Origin: Ostrinia nubilalis
Taxonomy: Eukaryota > Arthropoda > Insecta > Lepidoptera > Crambidae
Length of the DNA: 64,000 bases
Direction: 5' to 3'
NCBI RefSeq assembly: GCF_963855985.1
Contig: NC_087095.1
Location: forward strand, 10,001 to 74,000
Shown: piece after piece, positions 43,086 to 55,649 of the stretch
Layout of the letters: the number at the start of each line of letters is the position of its first letter
Numbering within the stretch: position 1 is the stretch's first letter
Made by a program: the position numbers and the translations under genes
The notes under the pieces: model-generated
Seen by the model: the letters and a program-made list of their open reading frames with translations, nothing else
Told to the model about the DNA's origin: nothing
Database searches by the model: none

Positions 43086-43318
43086 ACTAGCTTTCCGCCC
43101 GCGGCTTCGCCCGCGTGGAATTTTGTCTGTCACAGAAAAACTTTATCGCGCGCGTCCCTGTTTCAAAAACCGGGATAAAAACTATTCTTTGTCCTTTCCC
43201 GGGACTCAAACTATCTCTCTGCCAAATTTCATCAACATCGGTTCAGTGGTTTAGGCGTGAAAGAGAGACAAACAGACAGACAGAGTTACTTTCGCATTTA
43301 TAATATTTATTAGTATAG
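43086..43318 (+). repeat. CTAGC...CGGCTTCGCCCGCGTGG repeat, near-full copy
   Basis: ACTAGCTTTCCGCCCGCGGC then TTCGCCCGCGTGGAA; ends CGCATTTATAATATTTATTA. Pairs with 26718-26936 along its whole length, with a short insertion (CTATTCTTTGTC). Confidence 0.87.
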
Positions 43319-43805
43319 ATAGTATAGATTAGAAGGAAAGACACTTCAATTCATAGGAATTAGATGAGGCCCGCGGGTCTTGGTGGCGGGACCGCTTCAT
43401 AAGAGGGGATCACGCGCGATCGGCGATATTGCGAGCTCCGGCGGGCCTTCGCAGCGAATACCTTAAGCCGAATTGATCGGGGCAATTACTGGCGTGCTTT
43501 AGCGATGTCAGAGTACTTTTCACACGAAATTACGTACTTTAATCAGCTTATCGTAATCTTCTGTTACATTGTGACTTAATGTAAGCTTGATTGCATCTTC
43601 AGGTTCAGAACATAATTATTAAGATAATATTTGGCAATTGCTATTATACAAAGTAAAATTTAAATCGTTGGCATCCTTTTAAAATAAAACTACACTATAT
43701 TACATTCCCCAAATATGAGGCAAATCCAATGAGTCAAAATAAAATTGTAATAATTAAAACCTGGAACAGACGACTGCACAATATACTGACAGTATTTTAG
43801 TTGTT

Positions 43806-43971
43806 AGAGCACTTTCACATTAGGGCGTTAGAAGCGCGATAGCAGCGCGGCAGCGGCGTTTCTATAATGTAAAGGCATGCATCCGTTGTCACATAGTATG
43901 AAATTATCGGCAGCGCGACAAACGCGCGACAGACGCGCTGCTAAAGTCGCCTAAATGTGAAAGCGCCCTTA
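43806..43971. mobile_element. MITE, AGCACTTTCACATTAGGGCG termini
   Basis: Left AGCACTTTCACATTAGGGCG and right, on minus, GGGCGCTTTCACATTTAGGC. The inner arms contain GCGCGATAGCAGCGCGGCAG and its partner GCGCGACAGACGCGCTGC. Non-coding and GC-rich compared with its flanks. Confidence 0.78.
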
Positions 43972-43978
43972 TATTAAA

Positions 43979-44214
43979 ACTAGCTGTGCCCGCGACTTCG
44001 TACGCGTGAAAACCCGTTTTCGCAACATTTTTCATTATTGCTCTGCTCCTATTGATCGTAGCGTGATGTTGTATAACCTATAGCCTTCCTCGATAAATGG
44101 GCTATCTAACAAAGAAAGAATTTTTCAAATCGGACCAGTAGTTCCGGAGATTAGCGCGTTCAAGTAAACAAACAAACTCTTCAGCTTTATAATATTAGTA
44201 AGTATAGATAGTAT
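43979..44214 (+). repeat. CTAGC...CGCGACTTCG repeat
   Basis: ACTAGCTGTGCCCGCGACTT then CGTACGCGTG; ends AGCTTTATAATATTAGTAAG. Immediately right of the MITE at 43806-43971. Confidence 0.83.
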
Positions 44215-44823
44215 AGATAAAACCTATTAACTGCAGACAGACTGTACAATCGTTTTGAACTCTTTAAAGAGCATAATTATACAAATAAATAGTAAAAATA
44301 AAGATAAAAATATCATTGGATTCGTCTCATACTCGTATTTGGGGAATGTACTATGTATCATGAGTAGTGTCCTATTAAAAGGATGCCAATGATTTAAAAT
44401 ATACAGGATATTTTCAGTTAAACAAAGCGGAAAAGTAGATCTGATGACATTATTAGTATGTTATCGGAACGGGTCGTTAGCATCATTAGACCTCCACCGC
44501 TCTCGACGCATTAGCGGGATTGGGTTCGCCATACATAACCCAATCGCCGCAAATCTAATCAAGTCATATCGCGAGGCCGTACACCGCTCCACGCTTCATC
44601 ATCTGCGACTCTCGCGGGCCAAACATCTGCTTTGATATGGTAAAATAGGTAATCTAATAATACTGTACTTGTATGTATACGCTATGACTATAGACAACTT
44701 TGCAAATAATGACACTAGCAAGGACTTATAAAGTTTTTGTATAGCTAGAAAAATTATAACAATCTCTCAATTTCGTTTAGACCTACCCAGGACGTACTAC
44801 AAATGGATAATAATTATGTAAAG

Positions 44824-45194
44824 ACTAGCGGCCGCCCGCGACTTCGTACGCGTGGACCTCGTTTTACCCCCGTTAGATATCATGTTGATAGATAGCGTTT
44901 TACGGCTTCCCTCGCATGAATATTTAAGAACGTCAAAAATAGTAGTTTGTCCAGCGCAGTAGATTTTAACCAATGACAATAGATGGCGCTTTTTAGACAC
45001 ATCATATTTATTTATTGAAATTTATTTGTCACATATCGTCATAAATTGTAGCCTATACCTATGTTAATCTGGGCTATAAACAAAAATACTGTAGTTTCAA
45101 CAAAATCCGTTCAGTAGTTTTTGCGTGAAAGAGTAACAAACATCCAGACATCATGACATCCAGACATCCAAACTTTCGCCTTTATAATATTAGT
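44824..45194 (+). repeat. CTAGC...CGCGACTTCG repeat, long copy
   Basis: ACTAGCGGCCGCCCGCGACT then TCGTACGCGTGGACC; ends CGCCTTTATAATATTAGTAG. The 5' part resembles the copy at 19738. About 370 bp. Between 44215 and 44823 there is a GC-balanced unique block at 44440-44635. Confidence 0.83.
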
Positions 45195-45819
45195 AGGAAG
45201 TAGGATTGATTTAAGGTGTGTACATCTACCGATTTCTTCAATGTACTCACATAGTTTGCGTTACACCTACTGATAAGTATCTAATATCTACGAGTAGGTG
45301 TAGGTACTATATTGGACGTGTAACGTTAATAAAAAATGAAAAAACGTGCAAATGAATAAAAAATGAGGAACTGGGCAGTGAGTAGTTATGGAGCAACAAG
45401 AAGTGAAGGAGAGCGTGCGTGGACTCGAATGAAGATTGATGACTGCGCAGCCTCGGCCGCGCCCGCGCCGCCGGCTGCCACCATCGGTCCTGCCGAGTGA
45501 TACATCGGCCGATTTCACTCAACATACAATTACTTTAAATGATTGATGCTATTGAAATCGGCATAGCCTGCGACACCGATAATAATAAAGTAAGAAGTAA
45601 AAGATTATATCCCTTAATTATACAATAGCTATTCAAATTTTGTTATTTCAGTTGAACGAACGAAAGCTTTTCTTCGTTTTATAACCTTTGGAACTGCATA
45701 ATACTGAACTGCAAAAGTTTTATCATGAATAAACGTTTGCAGCGTGAGTAAGTTACGCTGTACGCCAGATAGATTCGCACCAGAAACCTCACAAGTCACC
45801 ATCGCATCGCCATTTAGTT

Positions 45820-45960
45820 ATGAAAAAGTCGGCCAAATGCGATTCAGACTCGCGCATTTAGAGTTGCGTAAAAAGTTGTAGTAATGGGGTCCCGTTTCTA
45901 CCCTTTGGTCCCGTTTCTACTTTTGGCGGAACTCTACAAAATATTTCTTTTGAATTTTCA
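45820..45960 (-). repeat. Repeat with tandem GGTCCCGTTTCTAC
   Basis: GTCGGCCAAATGCGATTCAG, then GGTCCCGTTTCTACCCTTTG and a second GGTCCCGTTTCTAC, then GCGGAACTCTACAAAAT. I recall this phrasing from lepidopteran repeats. Boundaries uncertain. 45961-47389 has no gene; GC-balanced blocks occur at 46015-46080, 46540-46620 and 47150-47260. Confidence 0.45.
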
Positions 45961-47389
45961 AATTGAATACAGAAGATTACTGCCATTGATTTGAAATATC
46001 TATAGGATGCAAGCCGCGTGCGTAAGTCGCGCGTGGCCCGTGCGGAGCGGCGCGGCCGAAACCCGGTCACAGGCGCGACCCACTTTCCCTATTTAAAATA
46101 GAAATCAATGATCCGGGAAGCGCATGATACTTCATGGACTTCACATATTCCCTTTTAATGTTTTTGAAGCGGGCTGGACGTGTAACCATAGATTTATTAC
46201 AATTGTGTGTGTCTTTCCTTACTCGTACACTTCATTACGAGTATGATAAAATATATTCATGTAACACGTCAAAAAAACAATTTTTATTTCATTATCGCAA
46301 AAACTGATTTTGATGAAAATTTAATAATAATTAACTCAAGTGTACCAATACTCTCAATAGTCAGCTGGTAAAAATTATCAATAATTGTGAAAGATTAAAA
46401 TTGGTACTGATAAAAACGAAATCAAGCGACGGCACGTAATGAACTCAATTAACGGCGCAGGCTTAAAAGTACCCGAATTGAATCTGAGAAACGAAAGGAG
46501 TCGCAAGAAATGCGGCGGCAAAACTAATTTCCGGCGGCGTTGAACGCGGGACGGACTCGGGACACGGACGATGCGGGACGATAAGGCGCGGCCGCCTGCG
46601 AGACGACTTGGTAAGGGAGGCAATACAGGCTGATCACATAAGTAATCAGATAAGATTATGAAGTAAGGAGCAGATACTTGCTTGTTCTGCAAGCTATCAG
46701 ATAAGTAAAAGTCAATGACAGACATTTCACGTCATATTAATTACCGGCATTAAGTCCGCCACAGTGCATTGTTTGTGTGCTAAAAGTTTAAATAAATAAA
46801 TACATTACAATATACGAAGAAAAAGCGAAGCCATTTTAAAATCACATAGAATGTGAATCTGTAATGTTGTAGTGTAATGTAGTGCAGGGTAATAATGTAT
46901 TTGTATGCCGTTGTATCCTTCTGCTGAGTGAGCGTGCGCTGTGTTGGAAAACAGTCACAATTGAGCCCTACAAAATGTTTCTTTACTTCAACTGTCTGCC
47001 ATTCAAATGATTAAGATTATAATAAACCGGCTATTTAAACTGAGTATAATGTTGAGATAACAAGAGCGCTTGACGAGGATTAAAATTAAATGTATGTGAA
47101 CTCTGACTGAGTCGCTGAAGACTGCCGATGTGTCTGGAATGTTCCATCTATTCCTTTCATATTGACGCGCCGGAGTCGCGGGGCGAGGTGGCACGTTCGC
47201 GGCCATAATTAATGATTTCGTTTCGGCGTGCCATTGTTGTCTCCATCTGGTGGAATGTATGCTACGTACTGGCAGCAATCGATGTGGCTATACTCTATTT
47301 GCGAATGTTTCCACACTTTGAGTAGGCTTTACTAGTTAAAAACTCAAAGAATATTGAATAGGTGAAATTATGATATGATATCAGAATTT

Positions 47390-48040
47390 TTTATTTTTTT
47401 ATTTTATTTTATTACGTATACAAAACAGGACAATGTCCTAAGCAATACAATGACAATATGAAATAAAAAGCAAAACCAGACATTATCCCAAAGCATGTAT
47501 ACACAACATGGAATATTGCCAAGCAGTTGTTGTAAAAATCATGCAAGTGAATCTAAGCCTAAAACTATTACAATTTTATTAAAAATATAGTTAAATTAAT
47601 GTTACAGTCAGTTAACATTTTCTAAAAGGATGCCAATTGTTGACTTTTTGAATCGAGGTAAATTATCATTAAATATATCTATTTTATTGTGATTAGAAAC
47701 TGTGATTTCGTTGTACAGGCGACACATTCTTACAATAGGATTGAAATAAGAAGTGTTGTTTTTGTAAATCTGAAGAGTGAAGGTGTTTGAGAATGGACAA
47801 CGAGATCTGGGCTTAATATTCAAATTGATAGAGGAGAGAAGACTAGGGGAGTCTGTGCGTGAGTTTATAATTTTAAAAAGCTGCACCATGTCGTGACACT
47901 TACGTCGAGTCTCGAGGGTCACGACGTTAAATTTCATCAGTCTATCGCTGTATTTTGGTAAGTTTCTACTAAGTCCAAGCCGATAACAAAGGATGCCCAA
48001 GAATCTCTTCTGGATACTTTCGATTAGGTTGGTGTGAACT
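47390..48040 (-). pseudogene. LINE C-terminal remnant, minus strand
   Basis: The minus frame from about 48030 to 47608 encodes NLIESIQKRFLGILCYRLGL, a VVTLETRRKCHDMVQLFKI segment and further text to a stop. The IQKRFLxxLxYR...LExRRxxHDMVxLFKIIN pattern is the conserved C-terminal end of Jockey/R1-type LINE reverse transcriptase proteins. It is followed by a 3'UTR and a T-rich (on plus) tail region at 47390-47420. All catalytic motifs are missing, so it is a 5'-truncated dead copy. Confidence 0.85.
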
Positions 48041-48399
48041 GCATGGAATGGATATCAGTATCATAACTCAACGACAGGCGATGCATGTTTTCATTTCATT
48101 TTCTTGCACGTGCAGTGATCTTTTCAAGTTCATACAGATTGAAATGCATTCGCCAAGACTTAATTTTCAACTTGTTTGCCCATGTAAACAATAATTTTAT
48201 TGTTGATACCTAATAGGTGCTTAATCCAGTTAAAATTGATATATTTACAATATACAGCTTAATATACTCGTACAACAAAATGAATAACATTGAATATACG
48301 CTCGTAAATAAATCTGAATCTTAAAAAAAAGAAAGTGTTTTTGCGAAAAATTCAGTCTTCACATGATCATGATACGGAGCCAGCCTTAATATATTTATA

Positions 48400-49135
48400 A
48401 AGCAGCGGGCACGTTTTTGTGTATTCCTCGAGCTCATATTTTCGTTAATTCCCGCGTTCGCCGGTGTTCATCGTAACGAGAAGCCACGAAATGAGAAATT
48501 TTACGCTTTAATAAAACCGTGAGGAGGCTCCTTGTTTGCGCGTTCAAGAACCGGACAAAGCATGCTCGCTCCGCTCACTGCAGCGAGCCACTCGCGCTCG
48601 ACCGTCAGCAGTATTAGGCGCAGCGAAGCAAGGAACATTTGCAGTGAAAGCCGCGTCCACACTGTCCACACGCGCCGCGACTTCTGCGCCTGCTGGTGCT
48701 GTCGTGGGGGCGACACGATCACGATCACAGCCCCGCCCGAGTCCCTACTGCTGTATTATGCACGCTGCTTAAGACTATGGCCTGCGGCTTTCACTTACAC
48801 TCTTCCGTTTTATTTATTTACCGCTCGCTCGAGTTTTCTCGTTACGTATTAATGTAACTCTCGAGCCGGGCTTATGAGATATGTATTGTAATTATTAGGT
48901 ACTTTAAACTGGGTAAATAATTTTAGATCTGGGAGCCGGTGCGGCGGCTGGAGTGTCGCGGTAATCTGTGTTTATGAGCTGGGACAGTTTGATTTACGGC
49001 GGAGTGCGAGTAATGCATATTTGCAGGGTGACAATGAGTAACGGGCGCCTTCCCGCGGAGAGGTCAAGGATGCCGCGAGGGCGGATATTATAGCGCGGGG
49101 GGCACGTATCTCGGGACGCCGGGGTACCAGCAGTA
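48400..49135. other. Extended GC-balanced unique region
   Basis: The longest GC-balanced, repeat-free block of the 30-53 kb interval, with several open frames on both strands but no splice-linked or family-supported protein. CGCGCCGCGACTTCTGCGCC near 48671 and GCGCGGGGGGCACG near 49094 are local GC peaks. Candidate regulatory DNA or non-coding transcript. Confidence 0.3.
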
Positions 49136-49241
49136 ATCTGTATTCATTTGTGCTGTAATATGATCTACCGTAATTTATTTATCTTTTAGACTCACCATTC
49201 ACTTAGTTTGATAGTCCTACCTTAAAATATTAACGATTCTA

Positions 49242-49330
49242 ATGCCCGTTTTCACCATCAATCCCTAATTTTTAAGTGACCCCTATGGTAACACATAACA
49301 GGAATTTTGTTTTCATAGGGTCACTTAATC
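49242..49330. mobile_element. MITE, ATGCCCGTTTTCACCATCAA family, truncated
   Basis: ATGCCCGTTTTCACCATCAA and TAAGTGACCCCTATGG match the left half of 42362-42478. The right end is lost just after CATAGGGTCACTTAA. Confidence 0.83.
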
Positions 49331-49346
49331 TTTCCTCTTACGCTTG

Positions 49347-49456
49347 CTAAGGCTGGGTTGCACCATCTCACTTTAATAACGTCAAAAGAACTCCATACAA
49401 AAAACACCGGTTATGGTTAGTCACGGTTTTAAGAAGGTGGTGCAACTCTGCTTCAA
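49347..49456. mobile_element. MITE, GGTTGCACCAT family, second copy
   Basis: CTAAGGCTGGGTTGCACCAT at left and GGTGGTGCAACTCTGCTTCAA at right, with CCATACAAAAAACACCGGTT inside. Related to 33187-33309; the TTAA flanks are degraded here. Confidence 0.82.
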
Positions 49457-49611
49457 TTGCGTAAGGTTTTGACATGGTTTTGCGAGAAGTCACTAACGGG
49501 ATCATCAGATGTCAGTAATTATTGTGACTCATATATGATGGTACTCATGAAATGATGGTACTGACCCAGTGCTGCATTTCATCTTAATACTATCTTAGGG
49601 CCACAGCAGAC

Positions 49612-49747
49612 ATTTATTTATTTATTTACAATATATTTATATATTCGATGCTGCATCGTGACTGAATTGCGTTTATATCGCTGCAAAAAGTCGCAATATA
49701 AATAGTGAGCCTTAAGAAATAAATAAACTTTTGATTTTTGATTTTGA
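49612..49747 (+). mobile_element. LINE 3' end with GATTTT tail
   Basis: AAATAAATAAACTTTTGATT then TTTGATTTTG, the same tail style as 6908-7150 and 62306-62400 but on plus. 49748-53700 carries no recognised repeat or gene. It has several GC-balanced blocks (49850-50120, 50290-50450, 50700-51010, 52230-52480, 52980-53165). Confidence 0.6.
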
Positions 49748-52700
49748 AAATGACACGGATGGTGAAAAAATGGTGTACCTAAATGAAAAATAGTACTAGG
49801 TATGAGCACTCTTAATGATTCCTTTGAAACATCACCATTACGCAGAGGAGGCACGGCCCGCTGGTAGATGTATGCGAAAGTTAATGGGTAATGAGGCCGC
49901 AAGGGATTTGTCGAAGTTGCCGATATGTCTGGGGGCGCCATTAAACACGCCCGAGCGGGGCGCAGGGCGCGGGCCTGACAATTAAGCGAGGACTCGGTTC
50001 AATCAAGGAGTCGCACGAACTCATTACCACTGATAGCGCCAGTGACGACCGTAATGGAGTATCAATCAAGGCACCTACCGAGGAATCGCCTATTAAAGCA
50101 ACAACCGTTCCTCTGGCAAATGTTCCTCATTTCTCACTTTAGCGCATTTCCACCCACGATTAGTCGCTCCGTAGTTTTCCAATTTAAAACTATTCTTGAG
50201 TTATTTGGGCAGTAAAAGTGTTCACTAATTAAAAGAGCGTCGTAAAGCAGAGAGGAGCAGTAATGTAGTATGAAAACGTCGTAATACAGGAAGCAATAAT
50301 GGTTAGGGGCGATGGCGGCGTGCCAGCGGCCGCGGCCAGCACTTTTGTAGCCGTAAATTACTGCAACAGCGCTGCGCCGGCGCGGGCGGACGCCGCGCTG
50401 CCCGCTGGCGCTTATCTCTCGGCTATGAATGGCTCTGAGACAGTAATACAGAGCTACTTCTTCTACCAATAGTACCTACCCTCTAAAGTTACTTGCTTGT
50501 TCTTTACATTGCCCAATAATATTTATAACAATAATCTTGTTTCGGAGGCCTATGATTCAATTGTTAGGTTTAATTTTTTTAATGATTCGGTGTTTTTCAC
50601 AGTGCTAATGTGTTAAAAATGAAAAAAGACAATGATTGTCTTCAAATTGTGTCTTATCAGTTTAAACTATAAACGTAAAGCAAAGACAATTGGAGCGAAC
50701 GATTACATTTAAGTGTTATATCCTCGTCTTTTACCGATCCGGTAGCTCCGCGGCTCTGGGCGTGCGTCCGCGTCGTTACGCTATCGGCGCGATCGCGCTC
50801 GTAACTGACGCCCGAGCGACCATCCTGCAGACACCCTGGAATTAATTTCACGATATTAAGACACAAGACATTACGCCCCAGCAATCTCATTTTGGCATAT
50901 CTAAGGGATTTCATCGTATTCCCATTGGAGACAAAATTAAACAGAGAACCTCGGTGAGGTCTCGCATTTAGCCCCGCCCGTTCCCAGCTTCGTAAGCCGC
51001 TTAAAGAATTCCACCTCGAATATTGTTATTACGACGGAATAACTGCTTCAAAGCAACACTCGTTCAAAGCAAGAATTTATAAATTTGAACTCGAAAGAGC
51101 ACAGTCGTGCGTCTTAGACAACCACAAAGGACAGTGATATTTTACAGGAACCTCCGGAGTTATTTCGAGCAGAAAAGGGATTTTGGTGTCATTACACAGC
51201 TACAACAAAAACTGAATCAGTATTTCATTCATAATCATTTCAGAGTTTGCTGTTGTCGGTGGGACCATATCCTGGGAGGATGGGAGCGTATGGACTCTTC
51301 CAGCGTCATCAAGTTCCTGATTGTTTTCAATTGGTGAACACTCATATTCTTCTATTGCGATTAACTGTCAGTTTCAGTAATTTCGATTTGGCTTAAGATT
51401 TAGCATCGAGCTAATTTCATGCTAGAGCTGAAATGAACGAACTGACTCCCTGATGAAAAATTGTGGGCTAACAAAGAAAAATCATACCTTTGTAATGGAA
51501 ATTGCTTGAAACAACAATAAAAAATTTCATCTTCTATTTGGATTTAACATAAAGTTTTTAAATTTTGAAAAGGTTCGAGATTAAGTAGTAGGTGCCGCTG
51601 AAAGTTTCCCGAACGAGGTTGCAATAAGAACGCTCAGGAGTCCCGGCGCTACATTAGGAATGTAATACGGCACATACGTAGACATACATTATGGAATTCG
51701 TATTACCTGCATTCTTTTTGCTTCAAGGAGTTAACACAACATTAAATAAGAAAACTTATTGTTTTTTAACAATTTATCTTATGTAAATAATTCTTAAAAA
51801 CGTCAAGCGCAAGCGATCAGCACTTAATTACTGATGTCCGCTTCGGCATCGCCACATTCGCTAATCGATTCTTGATACCCTCGTTCCCAATATTTAAATA
51901 CGGAACATCATTTGCCCCAGACAACCTTCTTAAATTGTCTCAGAAGTCTTGCATTAACCTTAGGCATTAACTAGCAAAGGACTTGGAATGATGTAGTGTT
52001 TCTATAAAATCCTATAATTAATTAAAAGTTTTCTTTGCAAATTAAAAGCATTTTGTTTCTTTATACATACCTACCTACTTATAAGTATGTATGCTGAAAG
52101 CTAAGAGAACACTTTTGTGGATCCGTTTTCTGTAAATTTACTCATTTATGTTCGTTCTCACAATTTTCCGAGTACACGCTATCTAGACGGTTGAGTGAAA
52201 ACGAATGGATCTAAACAGCCTTGTGAAACAAAAAGTAATCAGTTAAAATGTCCCCGGGTGCACGATGTCGACCCGCACAAATGGCCCTACGAGCGCGATT
52301 AATGAAAACATTTACACCGGCCCGTTATGAAATAATCCCGGCCCAAATAAGAGCGAGGCGGTGCGCCACAAAGAGATTACTACGGTGAAAATTTCATGCA
52401 AAGCGCTGCAAGAGAGCGACACTCGACACAGCACACTGCGCCGGACACTCGCGCCCAATGCTATTTTATGTGGACAGGTACACGCGGCGCTCGTCGACAT
52501 TCATTTGTCGAATCCATCCTGATATTACTAGAGATATATCTAGGTATTAATTTATTTACTTATTTAGGACAACCAACAAGAAGTATAACTAAAAACCTCC
52601 TTAAAAACAGAGATTTGCATTTTACAGGTAAATTAGACCGAGATTTAAGCTTCTATCTTAGTGAATTAGCCTAGAGACTCACTTTAAATGCCAGTTACAA

Positions 52701-53699
52701 TTTTTAAATGGTCTATATTTTTAATTGAAACGATATAAACTGTATACGATGGTACGAGTATGAGCTAGTGAGTGCATCCGCGTATTTGTTTAGCGATGCG
52801 TCACCTTAACATTATTTATTGCCACCACGTTACATGAGGTGTCTTTAGTTAGTTTTAATAAAATATACTAGGTACTCATAGTTTTCACAGTGTATTAAAA
52901 AGTTCGATGCTCATACTCAGCTGAGACCCACCAGGGCAGCATTGTATCGGAGTTTCAAGTAAAAGTTACTGTATTGTCTTGAACATTCTCAAGCCACGGG
53001 CGCAATAGCAGCTGTTGAAGTTAATGAAAACTTAAAAGACAGCGCCAGGCCGCGCCGCCCGCCCCCCGCCCCCCGCACGAGATACGAAAGTAAACGACTC
53101 GTGCGCAATGAATAATTCAGGGCGCCGCTGCAGCCGCGGTAATGAACATCTCGGCCGTAATGCATGCGCAACTACACCTACTCCCTTGTACTAAAATTTC
53201 ACAACATTCTACGAGCACCAGAGTGCCGCTAACACTTTTAGAGCTTCGTAAAACGCTCCTGAGACACGACTTCGTGATCGCGTTACTGTGCTATCACAGC
53301 TCTTTACTTGTCTAGCTTTGACTGAAGTCGACTGAGAACACTCGAAATACTAGATTTGTGGACTTATCTAGGTGGTTTCTTTATTTTTAACCGAGTAGGA
53401 AGGTTCTACGTTCGACTGTAAGTATTTTTTTATACTATGTATGTATGTTTCAAAATTCTTTTTTCAAAGTCAAAGTCAAAATAAAGGACATTGGGAACTT
53501 TAATATGAGAAAATGCCCCACGGCGGACAAAGATGAAACGTATTTTATTTCAAAGCTTTATACTTGTAGGTATATTCACTTAAAGCGCTATGTTGTGAGA
53601 TATGGGAATTCTGAGATATGACGAGTCTAACTTGAAAATATATTTGTCTAAAATGATTTGATATTTTTACATGTTATGTTGTTTGGCATTGCAGAGTAA

Positions 53700-53907
53700 C
53701 CAATAAAAGTAAATAAAATAATATAAATAAATAAAAAATATAAATAAAATAATATAAATAAATAAAATATTATAAATACTTAAATTAATATTAGACAACA
53801 TCTCATATATTACTCCAACCCAAAATAAGTAGCTAAGGCATTTGTGTTATGGAAATCGGGAACGACGAACCACAACACACCCAAACCAGAGACAATGTGA
53901 AAAGATC
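53700..53907 (-). mobile_element. SINE body, interrupted by the LTR element
   Basis: The AT-rich tail (AATAAATAAA-type, 53697-53790) and body up to AAAGATC at 53907. The SINE head with tRNA-like A and B boxes continues at 59616 on the far side of the LTR element. One SINE split by one insertion explains both pieces. The target duplication AGATC is at 53903-53907. Confidence 0.65.
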
Positions 53908-54420
53908 TGTACGAGCACGATCGTACATCCTGCTGCACCGTCAGCATCGACCGCCGGGCGACCCATGAACCCTCAACGTGCACCGTCGGCTCTCTACACC
54001 GACGGCACACTAGCATAAACATGTAACTGTGTACACTAAATAAAATAAGTATAAATAGCAATAGTTAACAGCAATAAAACAGATATCAACCGTCCGTCGT
54101 TGTGTCTCATTTCCCCCCGCTGCGGCCAAGACACCCTTAGCCGTCGCTATGATCAGTCCGGTGAGTCTGCCGGGCTGGCAGCGGGTCCCCGCCGCCTACC
54201 TGCCGTCCTAATGCTGCTGCCCTGGGCGACCTGGGCACAGCTTCCTTCCTATCAAACCTTATTATGTCTAAGTATCTATTGTTAGGCAGGGCTAGGGCTC
54301 TAGGGACTTAGTGTCTTAGGGAATAGGGACTCTAGGCTCACTAGGGAGTTAGTTCCCTTCCTGACCGCATATCCCGGGCACGGGAGCGGTGCCTTACAAC
54401 CACTGCCTCCCGCCCGTACA
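53908..54420 (+). repeat. LTR1
   Basis: 513 bp, TG...CA. TATA-like TATAAATA is at 54050-54057 and AATAAA at 54073-54078. The 3' end and adjoining primer-site region are locally multiplied: CTTACAACCACTGCCTCCCG followed by CCCGTACATCTTCGAGCCGG occurs at about 54393, 54451 and 54515, whereas LTR2 has it once. Confidence 0.92.
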
Positions 54421-54559
54421 TCTTCGAGCCGGATATCTTCGAGCTGGATCCTTACAACCACTGCCTCCCGCCCGTACATCTTCGAGCCGGATATCCCGGG
54501 CACGGGAGCGGTGCCTTACAACCACTGCCTCCCGCCCGTACATCTTCGAGCCGGATCAT

Positions 54560-55610
54560 TATCATCAGTAACCTTCAGGACCCTACAGTCGGTCTTATCA
54601 GTTTATTTACTTGGCATCGGGAAGGGGTGCCTTACAACCACTCCAAATCCCGACTGCTTAAACATTTCTTACAACATTTAGCATTATCAAGACATCGACC
54701 ATACACTGGTCTTCCCATATCAATCGGGAATATCAATTTATTTCAGTAACATTATTATTTGTTACGTAATATCATTCATTCATAACACTTCGCGAGCAAT
54801 GTAGCAAAACTGACCAACTCGTGAATTAACATTTTCACTGAGCGCGGTCTTAACATCATCATTATCAAATCATCAAATGGTAGCAATCAAGTAAGCTATC
54901 AACTTTATCATTATCAAGGTTATGTAGCAATCAAGAGTCTACATAACTTATTATCAAACAAGTAGCAATCAAGTCGCTACAAAACAAGCAAACAAGATCA
55001 ACAAAGTGGCAATCAAGACGCTACTGATCTTAACATATCATTTTATCAAGTTGTAGTACCTAAGCAAGAGGCTACAACTAAACATCGTGGTCGGTACGGT
55101 GCTACTCACAAACAAACATATAACATTAACATTGTGGCCCGTACGGTATCACTAAACATTATCATTTATCATTAACATTGTGGCTTGTGCATTGCCACAA
55201 AAACATCATTTTTTACATTATCATACTTTGCTACATTGCAAGCGCATTTTTTAGCATCAGCGATACTCGCATTGTTTCAACATTCTGCAAACGTGAGCAT
55301 TTTGCAGTCAATGACATTATCAAGTAACAAACATTTTATTACGTTTCAAAGTAGGTCAACATAATCATAGGCAGTGTAGTTAGCAAAATTGGGTGGGGGA
55401 AATTATAACATCTTGAAATCATAACATAACATAACATCAGGCAGCGTATATTCAACTCAACTCCGCTAGCCTTATCAAAAACATTTATCAGTTCTGTTGT
55501 CCTCAAATATCAAATTATTAATACCTTCTACACCAACACCTATCCTATCCTATCATCAAGCAACGACAACTACAATTATCAAGTAACATCCACTACCATC
55601 AACTACCAAC
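54560..55610 (+). other. Long untranslated leader of the LTR element, copy 1
   Basis: Rich in ATCA/AAC and in repeated GTAGCAATCAAG and GTGGCxxGTACGGT phrases. Stops in all frames, so it is non-coding. The counterpart in copy 2 is 57031-58085, nearly identical with small indels, for example an inserted ACTTAG near 57540. Confidence 0.8.
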
Positions 55611-55649
55611 CATCATCATCGATAACCAAGGGGACTGCAACCTGGACAC

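Noticed and set aside
48532..48852. 106-codon plus frame as a gene
   Set aside because: GC-balanced block with open frames on both strands; no splice-linked partner or family resemblance.
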